From NCBI GenBank assembly GCA_013397845.1, contig VZTG01008547.1:734008-798007 (forward strand): DNA of 64,000 bases. Direction: 5' to 3'. The DNA is from Melanocharis versteri (taxonomy: Eukaryota; Chordata; Aves; Passeriformes; Melanocharitidae). The translations under genes were made by a program, and so were the position numbers. Numbering within the stretch: the first letter of the stretch is position 1; each line of letters begins with the position of its first letter. Positions 40,250 through 49,797 of the stretch are shown here, one piece after another. Under the pieces are notes generated by a model. That model made no database searches. It was not told the DNA's origin and saw nothing but the letters and a program-made list of their open reading frames with translations.

Positions 40250-40955
40250 CGTAGAAACTTAGAATCCTTTAGGTTGTAAAAGACCCTGAATATTACCAAG
40301 TCCAACCATTACCCTAACATTGCAGAGTCCACCTTCGTGGATGGTGACTCCACACTTCCCTGAGCAGCCTGTTCCAATGCTTACCACCCTTTCAGTGAAG
40401 CAATTTTTCTGAACATCCTACCTAAACCTTCCCTGGCAAAACTTGAGGCTATTTCCTCTTGCCCTATCACTGGTTGCCCAGAAGGGACCAACTGACACCT
40501 TGCTGCAACCTCCTTTCAGGAAGTAGTTGAGCAATAAGGTCACCCCTGAGCCTCCTCTTCTCCAGGCTAGACAATCCCAGCTCCCTCAGCTGCTCCTTAC
40601 AGGACTTGGGCTCCAGCCCCTTCACCAGCTCCATGGTCCTTCTCTGGACTCACCGCAGCACCCCAATGTCCTTCCTGTAGAGAGGGGCCCAGAACTGAAC
40701 ACAGGATTTGAGGTGTGGCCTCACCAGCAGAGGGGGACAATCCCTGCCCTGGTCCTGCTGGCCACACTATTGCTGATACAGACCAGGATGCCATTGGCCT
40801 TCTTGGCCAACTGGGCACACGCTGGCTCACGTTCAGCTGCTGTGGACCAGCACCCAGAGGTCCTTTTCCATTTCCATCCACCCTTTCCCAAACCTGTATC
40901 ACTGAATGGGGCTGTTTGACCAAAGTGCAGGATGTACATCTGGGTGGATCCAGCC
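40250..40955 (-). mobile_element. CR1 LINE, about 700-bp 5'-truncated copy
   Basis: This copy runs antisense to OCA2. On the + strand it opens with cttagaatcctttaggttgtaaaagacc, the reverse complement of a decayed CR1 tail. It continues through tccaaccattaccc, ccctgagcagcctgttccaatgc, tgagcctcctcttctccaggct and ccatggtccttctctggactc. At about 40740-40850 the - strand still encodes the end of the CR1 reverse transcriptase, with AKKANGILVCISNSVAS visible. The open frames at 40527-40919, 40597-40923, 40715-41146 and 40721-40969 are all readings of this element or run out of it. It cannot be mobile. Confidence 0.95.
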
Positions 40956-42447
40956 AGCCACACAGACAAATTTGTCTGTATTATGTTGGTCTTTCCGAGA
41001 AAAATATCGCCACTGGTTCTGTGTGTTCAGATTTGTTTCTGCATTTGAGACTGTGTTCTTCTCTGGCTGTCTGCAGGATTTCACATTTTTCTATTAGAAT
41101 TGTATATTTATTTTTAAAAGAAAGGTCAGATACCCTTGCCGTCTGACAATTGTCTTGCTGATTTTTATATGATCAATTACAGCATCTTTTTTACTAGAAG
41201 CGTTGTGCTTTCCAATTTTTTTCATGTTTTTTCTCACTGGTTACTAACTTACCATATATGAATAGGTTTTGGATAATTATCAGACTCACTTACTCTGACA
41301 GTGCTGTATTTAATCTCAGTTGCACCACAGTGACCTAGACAGAGGCTGCAACAAATATTGTATTAACAATCATTTGAAACTGCCAGGTGGAGCTGGCAGA
41401 TCAACTATTCTCTCAGAATTAAAGTCTGAAATTTTTCTTTAGGCAATCAGAATTTTGGAAGGCAAAGGAAAGGCCCATTGCTTGTTCTGCATATAACTAT
41501 GTCAAGGTTACAGCTAAACACATCTAGGAGAATGTTCTAGACTATAGGAGGCAAATCGTAACACCTTTATATTTTCTTGCTCAGGATCTCATTTTCCCTA
41601 TCTTAAGTTTACTCCTGGCAGTAATTCTATGGAAAATCTTGGCACAGACTCAAACAGACGGAATATCACGAGAAATTATAAATTTAGCAAGCAGATGAAA
41701 ATAGAATTATAGGTTTTGTTCTGTGCTTTAAATTTCACAGTTTAAATTAAACTCCTATGTATGGTAACTAGTAGGTAACCACACTGTAATTTTTATGTAA
41801 TTGCAGACTGTGTGAAATTCACAATAATTTAATGTTAAGTTAATGATCACTTGCAGTTTTAGCCACCTGTTTTCTGAGCTACAACAGGTGTCTGGATCTG
41901 AAGGGGTCATGGGCATGTGATAAACATTTTGAATAAGTTTTCTTTAAGCTGTTAATAAAGTCCATACTTTCAGTATGTCAAAGACTAGGAATGATGGAAA
42001 GATTGATACAACTGAAATGATAGGACACCCATAAGGTAGTCTGCATTGAAAGAAAGGGAAAGAAGAAATAGGATGAATATTATGGTTATATACTTTGGTT
42101 GAAAAGAAAATTACTTACTGTGGAAATTGAATTATGACATTTCATTAAAATGTGTAACTTTCCTTTTGTTCAGAACTAACCTTATGCATGTCCTAAGCAT
42201 GTCCACTCCTGAGTCTCATTTTTGAGGCTGCTTTCAGAGATTTTTAGATGTTCTTTTAAGAATGAGCTCATTGTTATCGAAATTCCAGAGCAAAGCACTG
42301 CATACAGTGAGAGACTCTCCAAGATTGAGAAGAATTATCTGTCTTCTGTTCTTCATTAAATATTTTCTGATGAGATGTCAATCTTCAGGTGTGCAGAGGA
42401 TGCCTACTTATCCTGTGTTGAAATAGAGGAACGAATAAAAGTGTGAG

Positions 42448-43125
42448 AATCATGGAGTGGTTGAGGTTGAAAGGGACCTCTGGAGGTCTCTGTCAAGCAG
42501 GACCACCTAGAGCCTATTTCCCTGGCCCACATCCATAAGACTTCGGAATACCTCTAAGGATGGAGATTCCACAATGTCCCTGAGCAACCTGTGTCAGTGC
42601 TTGGTCACCAACATGGTATAAAAGCGTTTTCTGATGTTCAGACAGAACCTCCTGTGTTTCATTTTGTTTTGACTCTCTCTGGTCCTTTACTTGGGCATCA
42701 CTGAGAAAGGCCTGGTGCTATGTTCTTTACACCATCCCTTCAAGAACTTACACACACTGATGAGTTCCCCTCCGAGCCTTCTCTTCCCCGGGCTGCACAG
42801 TCCCAGCCCTCAGGCCTTTCCTTTTATGACTGATGCTCCAGTCCCTTAATCATCTTTGTAGCCTTTCACTGGACTCTCTCCATTGTGTCCATGTCTCTTG
42901 TACTGGGAAGGCCAAAACTGGATCCAGCACTCCAGGTGTAGCCTCAGCAGTGCTGAGGGGGGGGAAAGGATCACCCCTCTTGACCTGCTGGCAATATTTC
43001 CCTAATGCATCCCAAGATACCATTAGCCTTCCTTATTGCAAAGACACGTTACTGGTTCATGTTCCATTAGTGTCCACCATCTGTCCAGCCCGTGTCTGTT
43101 TCTGCAAAAGCTGAGGTTATATCTT
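42448..43125 (-). mobile_element. CR1 LINE, older 5'-truncated copy
   Basis: On the + strand the block starts gaatcatggagtggttgaggttgaaagggacctctgg, the reverse complement of a CR1 3' end. It continues with ccctgagcaacctgtgtcagtgc, ttcccctccgagccttctcttc, ggctgcacagtcccagc and tggatccagcactccaggtg. This is the same block order as the copy at 40250-40955 but a different subfamily, with a different 3' unit (acctctggaggtctctgtc). A run of eight or nine Gs near 42957-42965 is a likely length-variable site. The open frame at 42833-43114 is antisense to the element. Confidence 0.92.
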
Positions 43126-43984
43126 CTATAGAACTTGCAGTATGAAACTGATACGAATTGAGAAAAAACAGAATTTTAAGCTTGATGAAACTCTACCAGT
43201 TGAATTTAAATTGTGCATTAAATTGCAAATGCAGGTAGGAGTAGAAATTAGCTTTAACTCTTTTTTAACTCTTACCCCTGTCTACCACGAGGCTTCTTTC
43301 ACTGCCAATGATTTGGTCTTGGGAGATTTCTGCTGTTGCTTTTCCACTGAGAATCCACCGAAGGTTCCCCATTTCTTTGGAGACATGCTCCTTCCACAGA
43401 TTTGCCCAAGGATGCACAGGCTGTGCAAGTTATGAGCTGTCAATGAAGGTAGTGCCTGTAGGCAAGGTTTTCATGCATGAGAACATCTTGTATTTTGTGT
43501 CCCAAATCAGGCAGAACAGGGCACTGAACATGGGTCTTATACATACTGGATCCTGCTGGCTCTTGAAGCATCACAAAATAGAGCTGCAAGGTAATACAAG
43601 AGATCAGTTTCTTCAAGACAACTCAATTCTGACCCCAAAGGCTTCGCTATTATTATTTAGCAAATAATATTGGATAAACTTATAACCTAGGAAAACTGTA
43701 ATATTCACTTCTGTAGAAACTTATGAAAAATGGAATTTATTCCCAGAATAATCATACAGTGGTTTGCTTTTCTCCAAGTAAATACAGGGCCAGAAATCTT
43801 GCAGTGAGACAGAATTAGAAATATCTAGGTGATTTCCAGTGAAAAGGTGCGCTTCTCTTCCTAGTTTAATGCCCACGGTTGGCTTGTAATACATATTTCA
43901 CAGTTACCTTCACAGAGTTTCATTTTGTTCATTTCAAATTCTCATTTTGATTTGCGAAGAACATGCTGAATTCTGTTCTCCACA

Positions 43985-44105
43985 GAGTCTGACATCTCTC
44001 CCACGCTGGGACAATTTGCAAGCTTTTCATTACTGGATCACCGAAGTTATTAATAAGTAAAACTTCGTCCAAGACAGATCCCTGGGGCTCTCACTTGAAA
44101 TATTC
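43985..44105 (-). mobile_element. Probable CR1 internal (reverse transcriptase) fragment
   Basis: The + strand shows acaatttgcaagc, then cattactggatcaccgaagttattaataag and gatccctggggctctcact. These line up with the antisense CR1 blocks 'agcaaacttgctga', 'tcattgatgaagatattaa' and 'ccctgagggacacca'. Orientation and order fit a piece lying further 5' in the same element as 42448-43125, about 860 bases away. It is short and diverged. Confidence 0.5.
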
Positions 44106-45820
44106 TCACTATCTCACACTGAGCTAACATCTGCTTTTCGTGTATATTTAGGCTGGGCGATTTCATTTAGATAGGAGTCTTACACATAAGCTTCTAATAT
44201 GAAGAGGAGGAGGGGAAAAATGGGGTGTCTGCTAAATCCTGCCATCCTTTCGTTCCTTGTATCTGACCTTGCCTCCTCTCAGTAGCGGTAAAACCTCCCT
44301 CAGCTGGCTATAGAGAGCCGAGATGCACCTTTTGAACCATGCAGGCTCTGTGTATATCCCTGTCTGCAGAGAGGAAGAGACAAGGAAAGCGCAGTGCAGG
44401 ATGCAAAAGTGTATTTTTATGCCAAATATGATCATTAGTGTTTCTTATGAATCTGGAGTTTTAGAACACAAAAGGTTTTGATAACTGCTAAACTCCACTA
44501 ATCCATTTGCCTGGAGAGGAATAGATGAATGACATGGTCCTTTTTGACTCCAAGGGGTATGCTGGAAATAAGAGTTGCTGGAAGTAATTTTTACTTTGTT
44601 TAATATGCATTCTTGGACTAAATATAACTAAAGAAAACATTTGTAGCCGTACATTGTGTCATATGTGGCCTGGGACAGGAACTTTATGTTCCTTGGGGAA
44701 GAGCAACGGGTAGTGTAAATAGCACGATCCCATGATACTCAAGAAATCGATTAACTCTGCAGTAACTAACACTTACTGACTGCGTTTATATCTTCTCGCT
44801 CTGGTACACAAATTCCACATTGAATTTGATCCAATTACATTAGTGCTCAGGCTAGCGAGCCTGAAATTCAGACCTCAAGTTGTGGGGTAATTGCCCATGC
44901 AACAAGAATAACAGCTTCGCAATTGTGCCCTATGCAAGCATCTACACTATGTACAATGAGGTTCCTCCCCAGGCCAGCTGCTTCTGGCTCCAGCTACACA
45001 TTTGACTGGCACTGTGATAGTGGTGGTATGATCCCAATTCCTGCATGTAGCTCTGTATAATTAATCCATTTTCTTGCATGTGGTTCTTCCAAGTTTGAGC
45101 AAGCCTCTTTGTTTTCTTTTCAGTGGTCAAGTAGCCCTCAAATCTTTTTGTATCCTTTCTTCCTCTTGCCAGTCTTCACAAAGGCATCATATTGCCATTC
45201 TTTGCTGAGCTACTGTGCGTTCTCCAGGGAGGTTTGTTAGCTTGCATTAATACAGATTAAGATCTGCTCTGTCTCCACTCCTCCCAGTGCCAGCTCATTG
45301 CTTGCCAACTGCGAGGTCAAGAGATCTATGTTTGCTGTCAAACAGCAGCCGCTGTTCTTATGAGCGCTGTAGCAGTCTCCAGCTCACCAGCCTGTCATGT
45401 AGATAGAGCTGCAGGGAGCATTCAATAGATGTACTAAAGGGGGTTTTAGCCCCCTATTTTATTCCTATAGCCATTGCTGGGTTTGCTTTTTTTTTTTTCT
45501 GTCCTATCAGGACACTTTTTTCTAAGTGAGATTAGGAAATGCCACAGATCAGTTTGGTTGACAGAAAGATGGAAAGGGTCTGCGAAACAGTTGGCTAGCC
45601 AGGAAATTAATTTAATTTTTTTTTGCTTTTTTTTCCTTAAAATAACTCCAGGAGATGCTTTAGCTCTGCTGTTTTACAGTATTATCAGCTTGATCATAGT
45701 TTAGTGACTGAAGAGTGATTCAGCTCTTTCAAGAAATGAGTAACTCAAAAGCAAGGATCTGACCAGTCGGACTGGAAAACAAATAACAGTTCTCTGCAGT
45801 ATATTTATGCATGTTCATAA

Positions 45821-45856
45821 NNNNNNNNNNNNNNNNNNNNNNNNNNNNNNNNNNNN
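45821..45856. other. Assembly gap (36 N)
   Basis: Thirty-six unknown bases interrupt the last OCA2 intron. Flanking sequence is atgttcataa on the left and ccacctcccaaaaa on the right, with no repeat signature visible at the edges. True length and content are unknown. The open frame at 45807-46163 runs through the N and should be ignored. Confidence 0.99.
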
Positions 45857-45898
45857 CCACCTCCCAAAAAAATCCTCCAATATATTTCAGATTTTTCA

Positions 45899-46450
45899 GG
45901 AAATATTTGAAAGCTGTGACAATTCTCTGACCCTTTCTAGCAGTTTTTCACACCTTTCACCATTCACCTCTTGGACACAGCTGGCCCTGCTCTCTACTCT
46001 CATTTTCTTTTTTCCCAAGCCAAAATGGTGGCTTAACATAATGGCTTACAGAGCCAGAACAGCAATAATGATGCCTGATGCCAAAATGGCAGAAAAGACC
46101 AGCACACCAGGTCCAAAACCCCACAGAGATGGAGGAGAAAGCCTCTGGAGCCAGGCATGGTAGCAACTGTCTTTCTGGGGCAGATCTTGCAGGCAATATT
46201 GGGTAATGGACACAGGAACACTTCTTGTACACAAGGAGACAGGCCAACTTCTTCAGAGGGATGTCCAGGACACAGAAATGAGGTCATCTGTCAGTCTGAC
46301 AGTCTGCCCTTTGTACATTTCCTGTCTTGCAGGGGTTTCCTTTTTTTCTCTTGGATTGCATCTTGTTCTGTAGATGTGTGAGATGAGCACACTTCGATAC
46401 TTGGTCAAGAGTGCCCGAGAAGCTGGCATTACGGACAAACTTGATCTTTC
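45899..46450 (-). other. Weak - strand open frame with a hydrophobic segment and two in-frame stops
   Basis: One - strand frame runs for 184 codons from 46450 to 45899 with only two internal stops (TGA at 46253-46255, TAA at 46046-46048). Just before the second stop it encodes a membrane-span-like run, WGFGPGVLVFSAILASGIII. The part before the first stop is basic and polar. I do not recognise a family. With about nine stops expected by chance at this base composition, two is unusual for one frame, but not across a 64-kb six-frame search. It could be a decayed pseudogene or viral relic, or nothing. Confidence 0.2.
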
Positions 46451-48053
46451 CTAAATAATTCCAACATTCTTTTTAAGTGCTTGAGTCCATTAATTTCCTA
46501 GTTATTCAACAAACTTAATAGGCTGGGGCTGATTGTTTCTGTGTTTGCAGTGATCTTCACTGCTGGTAGAATTCCCTTCTCAGTAACTCAAACCAATGAC
46601 TGTTAAAGGCGATAGCACTTCTGATCTGCTGGTCACACCTGTGCCTCTGCCAGTCAGCTTTCCAGAAAAACAGCAATGGAAGAAACCTCTCATGAGGATC
46701 TCATGAGTTTAGGGTAATGTCACAGCTGCAGGTAGAAAGCGGATGCCAATGAGCAATTGAGAAGTTTAGTTTTCATTTTATGCAAGTGGTTTCACAGCCT
46801 GAGGAAGTGGAGGCCACATTTAATGCCCCAAGAGGTCTCTTCTAGCTGCAGCTTGCTAAAGGAAGGAGCTATTCATTCAAACAAGCTCAGAGAATAGTGT
46901 CCTCCTGTTCCCTACAAAATGGTCATAGTAGTCTCTGTCAGTAATGGCAGAGGGGAAAAAGCTTGAGTAACTTCCTAAGGGCAAAGTAAGGCAAAAAGGC
47001 ACAATTAATATACCCACATGTAGTTAGTTGGTCTTAGTTCAAGAAAAAGAATGAATAAAAGGCTGAACTTCAGAGAACTTCTGAATTTTAAGGAAACTCT
47101 TGTCTGAATCTGGAAAAAGAAAGTGTATAATGGTATAATTTGTGGCATGATCATTTCTCATTTCAGCTCTCCTTGTGATTTTAGTAACATAGAACAAATG
47201 AGTGTGATCACAGCAGTGGCTTTTCACGGACCCCCGGTATCATACAATAATGCTTTTGAGTTTCAGAAAACTTATTTCTTTTCACACATCTGAAAGACCT
47301 ACAGATTTAGCCATCAGGACTTGGCCAACTCCACAGTATGCTTTTCACTTCTCTGTCTCTGCTCTCTGTGTTTGTCAGTCTAAAGAGAGCTATTAAATCT
47401 GAGTGTTGTCAGAAAATCTTTTTCTGTGCTGAAAAAGAAATAGCTTTTTGGGTAGAACAGCAAAGTTTTAGCAATTCTACAACTGCCTGGGGTTTATTTC
47501 CAACAGTCTGTTAATACTTAAATCTGTGAGACCTGGTGAGGTATGGAAAAGGAGTGCTAGCTGTATGTGACTCAGATCAACAGGGAAACAATTCCATGAG
47601 TTTGATCCATATATTGTGTTACAAAGTGCCATACCAGAATTACACACCTAATCTGAAGGGATGCACACTTAAAAATAATTTCTAATGCTGCATGATTTGT
47701 AAGAATTGTTATTTTACCTGTATAATTGCATGTTGCGTGTGTGGAAAAAAAACCTGAAAAATGCCAAAACAACAAGGCATGCAAGATTCTGAGACAATGT
47801 AAATTGGAAGAGATGTCCTGAAACCAATGAAACTATGTGAATTTTGACCTCATATCTCTAAGGTTGGAAGTAGAAATGTAAACTTGGATATTAGACTGTT
47901 GTATGCTCAGTACATTTCTGCTTTTGGTATTGCTATAAACATATTTTTTCACTTGGAATGTGTAGGATAATTCAAATATCCTTTTTGTAAATTGCTTGGA
48001 GAACAAACGATACTATCCATATTAATATTTACTTTATTTTATTGTTGTTCCAG

Positions 48054-48141
48054 GCTAGGTTTCCCCATGATGATCGTGTCCTGTACCATCGGGATGTGCT
48101 ATCTTCTTGTTGCTCATGTTGTAGTAGGTTGGAACTCTTAG
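48054..48141 (+). CDS. OCA2: OCA2 (P protein) terminal coding exon
   Basis: The exon begins after a good acceptor with a T-rich tract (ttattgttgttccag, ending 48053). Its first base completes the arginine codon left open by the previous exon (AG|G). It then reads LGFPMMIVSCTIGMCYLLVA and HVVVGWNS, with stop TAG at 48139-48141. This is the last transmembrane span and short C-terminus of the P protein. Mammalian P proteins, as I recall them, end in ...HVVVGWN, so the bird protein has one extra serine. The exon has no defects. Deletion of this last exon is the known cause of one form of albinism in cavefish, so the short tail is needed for function. Family assignment is from recognised sequence. 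Confidence 0.96.
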
Positions 48142-48660
48142 TAATTTATACTTTCAAGACTCAGATAAGCTTTCTCTTTTGTTTAGTTTGTATCAGAATG
48201 CTAAGGATACATATGAAAGGAAAAAGATGTGTAAAACCCCAACATATGGTATCAATCAAAATGATTGTTGGCATAAACATCAGATATGGTCATTTTTAAC
48301 CTTTTGTTTTATGAACAATATGCAGAACGAGACAATCAAAATTAAAAGAATCCATATATTTCATTATGAATGCAATTACTGTGCAGATGAAAAGGAACCG
48401 TCTCAAGGGAATATGCTGTGCCTGAAAGTTTGTATTGACACAATCTGAGTATAGTCACAGATGAAAAACTCATTCACAATAGCAGATGTTCAGTAATTTC
48501 TTTTTAGGGCTTCATTTTTCTTTGTCAATATATTTAGCTATTTGTATGAAAGTAACTAATATTCAAGTTGTAATAATTGACAGTTAAGCAGAAAATCTGC
48601 ACACTATGAAGGATGTATCATTATCTACATTTAAAATAAACACATGTCCAGAAAATGCAC
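48142..48660 (+). other. OCA2: Probable OCA2 3' untranslated region
   Basis: The sequence after the stop is AT-rich and has no further exon-like signals. An ATTAAA occurs at 48341-48346 and the first canonical AATAAA at 48635-48640. The latter would place cleavage near 48655-48660, giving a 3'UTR of about 520 bases. The end point is inferred from the signal alone. The 85- and 89-codon open frames here are chance frames. Confidence 0.5.
48635..48640 (+). terminator. OCA2: Candidate OCA2 polyadenylation signal AATAAA
   Basis: Canonical AATAAA within ttaaaataaacaca, 494 bases after the stop codon. It is followed by a weak G/T-rich stretch (ctgtggaagg...attttggg) at about 48660-48683, which could act as the downstream element. 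Upstream ATTAAA at 48341 is a weaker alternative. Confidence 0.5.
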
Positions 48661-48769
48661 TGTGGAAGGAATTATTATTTTGGGAGCAGGATTGCATTCC
48701 ATGGAGGCTTTGTTTTTCATTTTAAAGCTCCTAAACAGTGTTAGGCTACCTCTATTTTTTTTATCTTTA

Positions 48770-48775
48770 AATAAA
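48770..48775 (+). terminator. OCA2: Alternative polyadenylation signal AATAAA
   Basis: A second AATAAA lies 135 bases beyond the first, in ctttaaataaactaatg, preceded by a T-rich run. It is usable if the first signal is skipped. It may also be a chance match in AT-rich DNA. Confidence 0.3.
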
Positions 48776-49667
48776 CTAATGCCACTCTTCTTACAAAAGG
48801 ACGAACATAAATAGTGATAAAGCATCAGACATCTTCCATCTAATTATTAATTCACTTTTGTGAAGGAGTAGTCTAAGTATTTTAATAGGTTAATACACTA
48901 TATGGAAGAGTGAGCTCATATTTTGGCTTTGATTTCCTTATCTCTGGTAATAATATTTTAAACCACATATATTGTTTTGTATAATTGGCTGCCACAATAG
49001 GTCAAAATTCTCATTATAAGTATTAAGTCCTGTGCGGTATTCAAGAGTTCAATCCCCAACTTCCAAAACCTTGCTGGGTTTAGCCTGAATTAATGGTGGG
49101 TGTGTTTTATCTTGAGCCACAAAAATTGGCAACCTGGTGAGTGCAACCCAAGTGGACGAGGCTGAATTACAGGAAGCCAGTAGAGATGATCAAATGTAGC
49201 TTTTCCTTCTGCTTAGTTCTCGAGATAACCAGGTAAGTGAGAAAGAAGCAGTATCTCTCCCACAAAAGTGAGGAGATGTGAGATTAAACATACATCTCGT
49301 TTCACTCATACGTGAGTTGTATCCCTCACCAGGATAGACTTCAAGTGTGAAATGTGATATTAAGAGGCCAATGGAAATGAGGCACAGCACCCGCTCTAAG
49401 CGAGGGCTGTCACCCCTCTTGGTAGATCAGTGACAGCAGAGAAAGTGAGTGGAGCCAGAGGGGAAGAGCTGCCTCCATTGACCCCAGACCTCTCAGCAAG
49501 ACTTCCATCCCCACCCATGCTCAGCCCCCTGGATCAGTGAAGTCTCCTGTGATGGGGCTGAATTTTGCAACACTGTTGAGAAACCTCGAGGTTGTGCTAA
49601 CAGTGACCATCTATAGAACAGATCTTCTCCCAGAACTAGCATAACTTCTACTTCCTCTTATATATAT

Positions 49668-49797
49668 ATTAAAAACCCCAAAACCAAAATCCCACAAAAC
49701 CAACCCAAAAACCCCACCAAACCGCTGCAATAAGCCTGGACCAAAACAAAACAAAACAAAACAAAACAAAACAAAACAAAACAAAACAAAACAAAAC
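49668..49797. repeat. A/C-rich low-complexity tract with (CAAAA)11
   Basis: The left half, 49668-49741, is A/C-rich with C-runs (aaaaccccaaaacc, aaaaaccccacc). The right half, 49742-49797, is a pure array of eleven CAAAA units plus a final C. The - strand would be T/G-rich with GGG and GGGG runs. A 77-codon - strand frame with repeated CFVLF arises only from translating this array. Confidence 0.95.

Larger units (their letters stand above)
12116..48053 (+). other. OCA2: OCA2 last intron (35.9 kb)
   Basis: The intron runs from the donor gtacaa at 12116 to the acceptor ttgttgttccag ending at 48053. It joins in phase: AG|G gives Arg. It carries all the recognised CR1 copies of the window, the assembly gap, and a few low-complexity tracts, listed separately. 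Apart from these, the stretches 17.2-32.3 kb, 33.0-36.5 kb, 44.1-45.8 kb and 46.5-48.0 kb show nothing I can name. They are AT-rich with scattered short open frames. The longest of these is an ATG-started 138-codon frame at 18901-19317 that matches nothing I recognise and is probably a chance frame. Confidence 0.9.

Noticed and set aside
40527..41146. Overlapping open frames of 82-143 codons on both strands
   Set aside because: They are readings of a CR1 copy and its flank; the GC-rich CR1 3' region routinely yields such frames.
42833..43114. 93-codon + strand open frame
   Set aside because: It is antisense to a CR1 element.
45807..46163. 118-codon frame including unknown residues
   Set aside because: It crosses the 36-N gap, so the frame is meaningless.
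49040..49075. tRNA B-box-like gttcaatcc
   Set aside because: Flanking sequence does not fold as a tRNA.
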